NCBI GenBank assembly: GCA_023390155.1
Contig: JAEWDJ010000392.1
Span: 1 to 8,883, forward strand
Reading direction: 5' to 3'
From: Actinomycetes bacterium
GTDB lineage: Bacteria; Actinomycetota; Actinomycetes; Actinomycetales; Microbacteriaceae
Length of the DNA stretch: 8,883 nt
In this document: one piece after another, positions 1-5,070 of the stretch
Numbering within the stretch: position 1 is the stretch's first letter
Layout: every line of letters begins with the position of its first letter
The notes under the pieces: model-generated
What the model was told of the DNA's origin: nothing
What the model saw: the letters and a program-made list of their open reading frames with translations, nothing else
The model's database searches: none
Program-made: the position numbers and the translations under genes

Positions 1-1392
1 GTCCAGCAGGCTGACCAGGAGGCCGAGCCGCCGGAACTCGGCCGGCGTCGCGGCGTACACGTCCGGGCCGGTGACCGCTCCGCGCTCCGCCAGCAGACGG
101 TCGATCGTATCCTGCACGGCGTCGGGGCTGGTCCCGACCGCGAGGCGCAGGGCGGCGCGTTCGCCGTCCGGCAGCGCGTCGCGGGTCTCGGTGACGGCGA
201 CGCCGATGTCGGGACGCTCGCCGCCGCGCCACACCTGGGTCTGCGTGACGTCGGTGATCGCCCACGGCCCGAGTCCGAGCACGTCCTCCTCGAGCGACAC
301 CGGACCGGGCCGCACCTGCGCCCAGTGCGCGCCGGCGGCGAGGGCCTGATCGGCCAGCGACAGGAGGCGCTGGTGCTTCGCCGCCCCCGACCGGCTGAGG
401 AACCGGCGCAGGGACGACATCCACCGCACGTAGGTCTCCTGCACGGTCTGCTCCTCCGCGAGCAGCGAGCCGATGAGCGTCTCCAGCTGCGCCCGCTGCC
501 CCTCCGTCATCTCGGCGACGGCGAGCGGCTGGGCGAGCACGCGCTCCAGGTCGGCGCGCATGCCGTCGAGCCCGCGGGAGGAGAGCATGGTCGCGAAGCC
601 GCGGTACGCGCGGCCCTCCGGCGTCTGCTCCAGGAGGTCGTTGTCGCGCAGGTACTGCTCGACCAGCGCGCCCTTGCCCACCTGCTCCTCGGTCGCCTGG
701 CGGGCGACCTCGCGGTGGCGCTGTTCCACCATGGCGCTCAGCCGGCGGAAGTCCTCCGGCAGCGACGCGGTGAGCCGCAGCACCTCGCGCAGCTGGCGCC
801 GCACCGCCTCGCCGGCGACCGGCTCGACGCCGCCCGCCGCGATGCGCGCCCGCCTGGCCTGGAGCTCGGCGATCTGGTCGTCGATGCGCGCGAGCTGCGC
901 GTCGGCATCCGGGTCGGTCATGTCGGCGAGCTGGTGCACGGCGTGCGCGATGCTGCCGAAGCGGGCCTCCGACACCACCGAGTCCGCGTCGACGAGCTCG
1001 CGCACGATGCGCAGCGCCTGCAGGGAGTACTGCGACAGGCGGTACTCCGCCCGGCCTTCGCGGTCGTGCGGTCGTGATCGGACGAGCCAGCGGTTGTCGA
1101 CCCAGCCGCGGCAGTAGTCCGCGGGGGCTGAGCGGCGGGGGAGCGACGGGTCGTCCACGGCGGCGCCCGTCAGGTCGGCGGAGACGGGGGCGGCCTCGCC
1201 GTCGGCGATCGAGCTCAGCGCCTCGGCGACCTTCTGGTGGAACCAGTCGGCCGAGACCGGGCCGTCGGCGAACTCGAGGTGCCTGGAGAACAGGGGGAGG
1301 ATCCAGCGCCCGTTGTGGCTGCGCAGCAGCGCCCAGGTGGGATGCTCCTCCCAGGCGTCCGCGACCGGGTCGGCGGCGAGGGCCTCGTCCAT
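1..1392 (-). CDS. jetA: JetA, DUF3375 kleisin-like subunit of a type I Wadjet anti-plasmid system (3' end cut by window edge)
   Basis: The minus-strand frame from ATG at 1392..1390 stays open for 464 codons to the left edge, so the stop is outside the window. DUF3375 proteins are usually about 480-500 residues, so only a short tail should be missing. The visible protein has the family layout: an N-terminal winged-helix-like part opening with HPTWALLRSHN (residues 17-27) and continuing through RGWVDNRWLVR (95-105) and EYRLSQYSLQALR (116-128). A charged helical middle with coiled-coil character follows (about 160-240), then the KGALVEQYLRD segment (240-250) and a C-terminal mixed domain. In type I Wadjet, JetA (DUF3375) is a MukF/MksF-like kleisin that works with JetB (MukE-like), JetC (SMC ATPase) and the nuclease JetD to cleave small circular plasmids. 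jetBCD would lie to the left, unseen. A GGAGG sits only 3 bases before the ATG, and no other in-frame start is nearby. Family assignment is from recalled sequence pattern, not a search. Confidence 0.9.
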   Translation of the reverse strand, partial: MDEALAADPVADAWEEHPTWALLRSHNGRWILPLFSRHLEFADGPVSADWFHQKVAEALSSIADGEAAPVSADLTGAAVDDPSLPRRSAPADYCRGWVDNRWLVRSRPHDREGRAEYRLSQYSLQALRIVRELVDADSVVSEARFGSIAHAVHQLADMTDPDADAQLARIDDQIAELQARRARIAAGGVEPVAGEAVRRQLREVLRLTASLPEDFRRLSAMVEQRHREVARQATEEQVGKGALVEQYLRDNDLLEQTPEGRAYRGFATMLSSRGLDGMRADLERVLAQPLAVAEMTEGQRAQLETLIGSLLAEEQTVQETYVRWMSSLRRFLSRSGAAKHQRLLSLADQALAAGAHWAQVRPGPVSLEEDVLGLGPWAITDVTQTQVWRGGERPDIGVAVTETRDALPDGERAALRLAVGTSPDAVQDTIDRLLAERGAVTGPDVYAATPAEFRRLGLLVSLLD

Positions 1393-1445
1393 ATTCCTCC
1401 GCGCTGGGGTCTCATCCGCGCCGGCACGGCGGGGACCGGGGGTCG

Positions 1446-1487
1446 AAAAAAGGCCCGGACCGGGGATTTCTCCCCGAAGTCCGGGCC
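1446..1487 (-). terminator. Rho-independent terminator of tRNA-fMet
   Basis: A 9-bp perfect outer stem pairs 1452-1460 (GGCCCGGAC) with 1479-1487 (GTCCGGGCC). An inner 6-bp stem pairs 1461-1466 with 1471-1476, with a 4-base loop and a 2-base bulge at 1477-1478. Read on the minus strand, the hairpin is followed directly by six T at 1451..1446. It begins 4 bases after the encoded CCA of the tRNA, so it should end tRNA transcription before jetA. On the plus strand there is no T-run after the hairpin, so it is directional. Confidence 0.92.
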
Positions 1488-1491
1488 TGTC

Positions 1492-1568
1492 TGGTTGCGG
1501 GGGCAGGATTTGAACCTACGACCTCTGGGTTATGAGCCCAGCGAGCTACCGAGCTGCTCCACCCCGCG
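1492..1568 (-). tRNA. Initiator tRNA-fMet (anticodon CAT), CCA encoded
   Basis: The 77-nt minus-strand sequence folds into a complete cloverleaf. The D stem is GAGC/GCTC, the anticodon arm has CAT at 1534..1532, and the T arm is GTAGG/CCTGC with a TTCAAAT loop. The encoded 3' end is ACCA. Two marks identify the initiator form. The first acceptor pair is a C1-A72 mismatch while pairs 2-71 to 7-66 are all Watson-Crick, and the anticodon stem ends in three G-C pairs (GGG/CCC) next to the loop. This tRNA carries formyl-methionine to the ribosomal P site at translation start. It is transcribed away from the seven-gene operon and towards jetA. Confidence 0.97.
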
Positions 1569-1579
1569 GCACAAGGAAT

Positions 1580-1585
1580 AACTTA
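1580..1585 (-). promoter_or_regulatory. Candidate -10 element for tRNA-fMet
   Basis: On the minus strand 1585..1580 reads TAAGTT, fitting the actinobacterial TAnnnT pattern, and ends 11 bases before the tRNA 5' end. No good -35 is seen: 17-19 bases upstream the sequence is only TCCCGG/TTTCCC. It lies in the 134-bp gap shared with the divergent operon. Confidence 0.4.
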
Positions 1586-1671
1586 GCACGGGATCGCGGG
1601 GGCCGGGAAATCGCGTCCGCATCCCGGGCGCGTCTCGCGCGTGCATCGCGCTGGTAGACCGTCCGTCCCAC

Positions 1672-1677
1672 TAAAGT
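1672..1677 (+). promoter_or_regulatory. Candidate -10 element for the seven-gene operon
   Basis: TAAAGT fits TAnnnT and would place the transcription start near 1684, giving a leader of roughly 20 bases before the ATG at 1703. No -35 resembling TTGACA stands at 16-19 bases upstream. This is the only AT-rich hexamer of this kind between the tRNA and the operon in the plus direction. Confidence 0.4.
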
Positions 1678-1691
1678 CGGGAGCAAGACGT

Positions 1692-1697
1692 AGGGGA
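1692..1697 (+). promoter_or_regulatory. Ribosome binding site of the first operon gene
   Basis: AGGGGA lies 5 bases before ATG 1703 and supports that start. The first receiver-domain beta strand begins only about eight residues later, as expected for a correct N-terminus. Confidence 0.65.
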
Positions 1698-1702
1698 AGC
1701 GT

Positions 1703-2767
1703 ATGGCGAGTGTTGCTCAGAAGTACCGGGTGGTCGTGATCGAGGACGACCCGGACGTGGCCTTCTTCATGAAGACCGTGCTCGAGAAGCGGGCGGATGC
1801 GGTCGTCATCGCGGTCACGGACCCGTCCCGGGCGCTCTCGACGATCGCGGAGTTCGAGCCCGACCTCGTGCTCACCGACATCGAGATGCCGGGGATCTCG
1901 GGGCTCGATCTGCTGAAGGAGCTGCGGGCGCAGTATCCCGGCATGCCGGTGGTCGTGATGACGGCGCACGTCTCGGTCGACTACGCCGTCGCCGCCCTGC
2001 GCAGCCAGGCCGACGAGTTCCTGACCAAGCCGGTCGCCTCCGCCGACCTCGTCGCGATCGTGACGCGCCTGGCGGAGGAGGGGCGCACCAAGCGGGCGGC
2101 CAGCCGGCAGCAGGTGGTCCTCGCGATCGGCGCGCACCCGGACGACGTCGAGATCGGCGTCGGCGGCATCCTCGCCGCCCACCGCGACGCCGGCAACCAG
2201 GTCGTCATCCTCACCATGTCGCGCGGCGCGCGCGGCGGCGACGCCGACGACCGCCAGCACGAGTCCCTCGCGGCGGCGGAGCTGCTCGGGGCCCGGCTCT
2301 TCCTCGAAGACCTGGAGGACACCCACATCTCGGCCGCCGACCCGACCGTCGGCATCATCGAGCGCGTGGTGCGCGAGGTGAACCCCGACATCGTCTACAC
2401 GCACTCCGCGCACGACCGCCACCAGGACCACCGCGCCGTGCACGCCGCCGTCAACGTCGCGACGCGCAACGTGCGCACGGTCTGCTGCTTCCAGAGCCCG
2501 AGCGCGACGATCGACTTCCGGCCGACGCGGTTCGTCCCCATCGACGGCTACACCGACGCGAAGCTCGCCCTGATCGACTGCTTCCGGTCGCAGGACCTCC
2601 GCGCGTACCTCGAGCACGACTTCGTGCTGGCGACCGCGCGCTACTGGTCCCGGTTCGGCGGCGGCACGTGGTGCGAGCCGCTGGAGGTCATGCGCGACAC
2701 CGCCGACATCTCCGTCCCCGCCTCGACGATCACGACAGAGGCCCGACTCCGAAGGATCTCCGAATGA
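1703..2767 (+). CDS. Receiver domain fused to PIG-L/LmbE-family deacetylase
   Basis: This 354-residue protein joins two domains. Residues 8-125 are a CheY-like receiver: acidic pocket D15/D16, phospho-acceptor D59 in TDIEMPG, T87, and K109-P110. After a short basic linker (127-137), residues 138 to about 345 form a PIG-L/LmbE metal-dependent N-deacetylase. AHPDD (144-148) supplies the first zinc ligands (H145, D148), and HxDH (240-243) supplies the later histidine pair, comparable to MshB where this motif holds a zinc ligand and a catalytic histidine. Known family members remove acetyl groups from N-acetylglucosamine-type sugars, such as the mycothiol precursor, or from antibiotic intermediates. 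There is no DNA-binding domain, so phosphorylation presumably tunes the enzyme or its docking. It is the first gene of a seven-gene operon and probably takes phosphate from the kinase at 5067. No signal peptide is seen, so it is likely cytoplasmic. The substrate is unknown. Confidence 0.93.
   Translation: MASVAQKYRVVVIEDDPDVAFFMKTVLEKRADAVVIAVTDPSRALSTIAEFEPDLVLTDIEMPGISGLDLLKELRAQYPGMPVVVMTAHVSVDYAVAALRSQADEFLTKPVASADLVAIVTRLAEEGRTKRAASRQQVVLAIGAHPDDVEIGVGGILAAHRDAGNQVVILTMSRGARGGDADDRQHESLAAAELLGARLFLEDLEDTHISAADPTVGIIERVVREVNPDIVYTHSAHDRHQDHRAVHAAVNVATRNVRTVCCFQSPSATIDFRPTRFVPIDGYTDAKLALIDCFRSQDLRAYLEHDFVLATARYWSRFGGGTWCEPLEVMRDTADISVPASTITTEARLRRISE
2751..2756 (+). promoter_or_regulatory. 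Ribosome binding site deciding the ATP-grasp start
   Basis: GAAGGA lies 7 bases before ATG 2764 and favours that start over an in-frame ATG at 2668, whose extra 32 residues are arginine-rich out-of-frame read-through of the preceding gene. Confidence 0.6.
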
Positions 2768-3762
2768 CCCGAGTTCTCGTCACCGGCGCGGGCGGCCCCG
2801 CCGGCGTCGCCGTGATCCGCTCGCTCCTGGGGCGGGACGACGTCGACGTCCTCGCCGCCGACATGGACGGCTGGGCGAGCGGCCTCTACCTCGTACCGGC
2901 CGGGAACCGCCGCATCGTGCCGGCCGGCCGCTCCGAGACCTTCGTCGACGAGCTGATCGCCCTGTGCCGCGACGACGACGTCGATGTCCTCTTCTCCACG
3001 GTCGACGTCGAGCTGCCCGGCCTCGCCGCTCGGCGCGACGAACTCCAGGCCGTCGGCACGGCGCTCGCGGCGCCGAGCCACGAGACCCTCGTCACCTGCC
3101 TCGACAAGTACCGGCTCGCTCAGGCGGTCGACGGCTCCGCGCGGATCCCGCGCACGCGCCTCCTGACGGCAGAGGGCGTCGCGGAGGACTGGGACTTTCC
3201 GGTCATCGTCAAGCCGCGCAGCGGCGCCGGGTCGCGCGGCGTCCGTCTGGTGCCGGACCGGGCGGCGCTCGAGGCGATCCCGCTCGACGACAGCATCCTC
3301 ATCCAGGAGAACCTCCCGGGCGAGGAGTTCTCGGTGGATGTGCTCGCCGGTCTCGACGGCGGCGTCATCGCCGCCGTGCCGCGCTCGCGCGAGCGGGTCG
3401 ACTCGGGCGTCTCCATCGCCGGCCGCACGGTGGCGCGCGCCGAGCTGTCGGACACAGCCGCCGCCGTGGCCACGGCCATCGGCCTGACCGGCGTCGCCAA
3501 CGTCCAGCTGCGCTACAGCGTGGAGGGCGTGCCCGCGCTGCTGGAGGTCAACCCGCGCTTCCCCGGAGCGATGCCCCTGACGATCGCGGCGGGCGTGGAC
3601 ATGCCGTCCCTGCTCCTCGACCTCGTGCTCGGCCGGCCCGTTCCGGCCTCGATCGGCTTCCGCGAGCTCGCCAACGTGCGCTTCCTCGAGGACGTGTTCC
3701 TCGACCCGGCCGACGTGCTCGTCTCCGAGAACGCGGCACACGTGGACGAGCTGGTCGAGTGA
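2764..3762 (+). CDS. ATP-grasp ligase (carbamoyl-phosphate-synthase-like fold)
   Basis: The protein is 332 residues. The N-terminal pre-ATP-grasp domain opens with a nucleotide-fold strand and glycine loop, VLVTGAGGPAG (4-14). The ATP-grasp core shows DK (114-115), the ATP lysine K150 in VIVKPRSGAGSRG (147-159), QENLPGEE (182-189), and metal ligands E262 and N264 with R266 in LLEVNPRFPG (260-269). These enzymes use ATP to activate a carboxylate as an acyl-phosphate and join it to an amine or thiol. The fold is closest to the single-chain ATP-grasp proteins that resemble part of carbamoyl-phosphate synthase or PylC; acceptor and donor cannot be told. The gene starts inside the stop of the deacetylase gene (ATGA, 2764-2767). 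An amine freed by the deacetylase would be a natural substrate for such a ligase, but that is inference. Confidence 0.9.
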   Translation: MTRVLVTGAGGPAGVAVIRSLLGRDDVDVLAADMDGWASGLYLVPAGNRRIVPAGRSETFVDELIALCRDDDVDVLFSTVDVELPGLAARRDELQAVGTALAAPSHETLVTCLDKYRLAQAVDGSARIPRTRLLTAEGVAEDWDFPVIVKPRSGAGSRGVRLVPDRAALEAIPLDDSILIQENLPGEEFSVDVLAGLDGGVIAAVPRSRERVDSGVSIAGRTVARAELSDTAAAVATAIGLTGVANVQLRYSVEGVPALLEVNPRFPGAMPLTIAAGVDMPSLLLDLVLGRPVPASIGFRELANVRFLEDVFLDPADVLVSENAAHVDELVE

Positions 3763-4535
3763 CGGCGGCCCCGGCGATGATCGACGTCCCCGAGCTGCTG
3801 CGCGGCGACTTCCACGTCCACTCCACCTTCTCGGACGACGCGGTCAGCCCCCTGGCCGAGAACATCGCCGCAGCGGAGGCGGCCGGGCTGGAGCGGCTGC
3901 GACTGAACGACCACGTGCGCGCCTCCACCACCTGGGTCCCCGAGTTCGTGGCGGCCGTGCGGGCCGAGTCTGTGCCGACGGGCCTGACCCTGCTGACCGG
4001 GGTGGAGACCAAGCTGCTCGACGTGACCGGCGCGGTCGACATCCCGAGCGACCTCGTCGTCGGCGCGGAGGGAGTGGACGCGATCGTGATCGGCGACCAC
4101 CAGTTCCCGGGGACCGACGGGCCCTGGTCGCCGCAGGCCACGAAGGACCGCCTGGCGGCCGGTCTGTCCGCCGACGACGCGCTCGACCTCCTGATCACCG
4201 CGAGCATCCGCGCCATGGAGCGGACACCGAACGCGCAGCTGGCGCACTGGTTCTCCATCCTCCCCAAGGTGGGCCTGGACGAGTCGCAGCTCGGGCAGGA
4301 CCGGCTCACGGCGTGGGCTCAGGCCGCGGCGGCCACCGGCACGATCGTCGAGGTGAACGAGAAGTGGGCGTGCCCGGGCGTCGAGGCCATCGTCGCTCTG
4401 CAGCGGGCCGGAGCGCGTATCGTTGCCTCCACCGACAGCCACATCGCGACCGACGTCGGCCGGTACGACCGGGCGGCCGCGCTCCTGACCGAGGCGGCCG
4501 ACAGGCTCGCGACCGACGGGGAGGACCACCGATGA
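3759..4535 (+). CDS. PHP-domain metal-dependent phosphoesterase
   Basis: The product is 258 residues from GTG 3759, which overlaps the upstream stop as GTGA. An in-frame ATG at 3777 is possible but has no ribosome site and would break the overlap pattern of the operon. PHP motifs appear in order: HxH at H19/H21 with D26 (DFHVHSTFSDD), H52 in NDH, E83 in GVET, H114 in GDHQF, H163 in LAHWF, and D226xH228 in STDSH. These are the usual trinuclear metal ligands, so it should be catalytically intact. Relatives include histidinol-phosphate phosphatases, nucleoside-diphosphate or sugar phosphoesterases, and the PHP domains of DNA polymerases. No polymerase or other domain is attached, so a small-molecule phosphatase is most likely. 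It is not confidently HisK: no histidine gene is nearby. It is probably cytoplasmic and works with the neighbouring ligase and deacetylase. Confidence 0.88.
   Translation: MTAAPAMIDVPELLRGDFHVHSTFSDDAVSPLAENIAAAEAAGLERLRLNDHVRASTTWVPEFVAAVRAESVPTGLTLLTGVETKLLDVTGAVDIPSDLVVGAEGVDAIVIGDHQFPGTDGPWSPQATKDRLAAGLSADDALDLLITASIRAMERTPNAQLAHWFSILPKVGLDESQLGQDRLTAWAQAAAATGTIVEVNEKWACPGVEAIVALQRAGARIVASTDSHIATDVGRYDRAAALLTEAADRLATDGEDHR
4518..4525 (+). promoter_or_regulatory. Ribosome binding site of the small membrane-protein gene
   Basis: GGGGAGGA, 6 bases before ATG 4532, is one of the best Shine-Dalgarno matches in the operon. It singles out the 51-codon frame as translated and fixes its start over an upstream in-frame ATG at 4313. 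Confidence 0.65.
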
Positions 4536-4687
4536 GCCCCATCGAGCTGAATCGCGCGCAGCGCTCCGAGCTGCAGCGCGAGATCGATCAGAACCGGCGC
4601 TGGGAGCTGAGACTGCCCGTCTACGCCGGCATCGCGCTCGTCGTCCTCGCCGCCATCGTCGTCGTGCGCGTGGTGTTCTTCTCGTGA
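4532..4687 (+). CDS. Small single-pass membrane protein, 51 residues, function unknown
   Basis: I do not recognise this protein. The first 28 residues are polar and helical, rich in Arg, Glu and Gln (NRAQRSELQREIDQNRRWEL, 7-26). A hydrophobic stretch at about 29-50 (PVYAGIALVVLAAIVVV and onward) is long enough to span the membrane once, with R46 near the end. The basic N-terminal side suggests an N-in orientation with almost nothing outside. Evidence that it is real: a strong ribosome site, an ATGA overlap with the PHP gene, a GTGA overlap with the receiver gene, and a clean amphipathic-plus-hydrophobic composition. Lying directly before the receiver and the membrane kinase, it could be an anchor or an accessory subunit of the sensor; that is a guess from position and size. 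Confidence 0.8.
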   Translation: MSPIELNRAQRSELQREIDQNRRWELRLPVYAGIALVVLAAIVVVRVVFFS

Positions 4688-5070
4688 GCGACCGCGTGCC
4701 GCGGATCGTCATCGCCGATGACGACGACGACATCCGCGGGCTCATGGTGATCGCCGGCAAGCGCGCCGGGGCGGAGATCGTCGCCGCGGTCGACAACGGC
4801 CGTTCGGCCCTCGACACCGTCCTCGCGCAGGATATCGACCTCGCCGTGCTCGACATCTCCATGCCCGGCCTGAACGGGGTGGAGGTGGCCGAGGCCATCC
4901 GGGCGCAGAGGCCGCAGACGCTCATCCTGATGGTGTCGGCGTCCGTCCAGCTGCTCACCGACCACGGCGTCGTGGCCGAGCGCTCCGACAGCTTCATCAT
5001 CAAGCCGTTCAGCCCGCGCGTGCTCTCCGAGCGCATCCGCGAGATGCTCGCCATCGAGGTGGGCGCATGA
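4684..5070 (+). CDS. Stand-alone response-regulator receiver protein
   Basis: The 128 residues are a single CheY-like receiver with nothing after it. Acidic residues D12-D13 begin a run of five aspartates (12-16), the phospho-acceptor is D57 in LDISMPG, S85 stands at the conserved Thr/Ser position, and K107-P108 is intact. It should therefore accept and pass phosphate. It has no DNA-binding or enzymatic output, so it may act as a phosphate shuttle or sink, or by binding a partner protein. GTG 4684 overlaps the stop of the small membrane protein (GTGA), and the following kinase gene overlaps its own end (ATGA). Being next to the kinase makes it the likely direct partner, with the receiver-deacetylase at the head of the operon as a second target. 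Confidence 0.93.
   Translation: MSDRVPRIVIADDDDDIRGLMVIAGKRAGAEIVAAVDNGRSALDTVLAQDIDLAVLDISMPGLNGVEVAEAIRAQRPQTLILMVSASVQLLTDHGVVAERSDSFIIKPFSPRVLSERIREMLAIEVGA
5056..5063 (+). promoter_or_regulatory. Ribosome binding site of the histidine kinase gene
   Basis: GAGGTGGG inside the end of the receiver gene lies just upstream of ATG 5067 (GAGGT to ATG, 6 bases) and supports that start. Confidence 0.55.

Noticed and set aside
325..1077. Plus-strand open frame of 250 codons (and an overlapping one, 473-1117)
   Set aside because: Both lie antisense to jetA, which has a coherent DUF3375 sequence; the plus-strand products look like out-of-frame composition.
1074..1535. Plus-strand frames running through the terminator and tRNA
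   Set aside because: They cross a certain tRNA and a strong terminator and give Arg/Gly/Pro-rich translation.
1583..2617. Minus-strand open frame of 344 codons
   Set aside because: It is the shadow of the receiver-deacetylase gene, whose frame carries all receiver and PIG-L motifs.
2668..2763. In-frame upstream ATG for the ATP-grasp gene
   Set aside because: It would add 32 residues without family similarity inside the deacetylase gene; ATG 2764 has a ribosome site and begins directly with the first beta strand.
4718..4732. Run of GAC/GAT codons as a possible simple repeat
   Set aside because: It encodes the acidic pocket region of the receiver (D12-D16) and is too short to be a repeat element.
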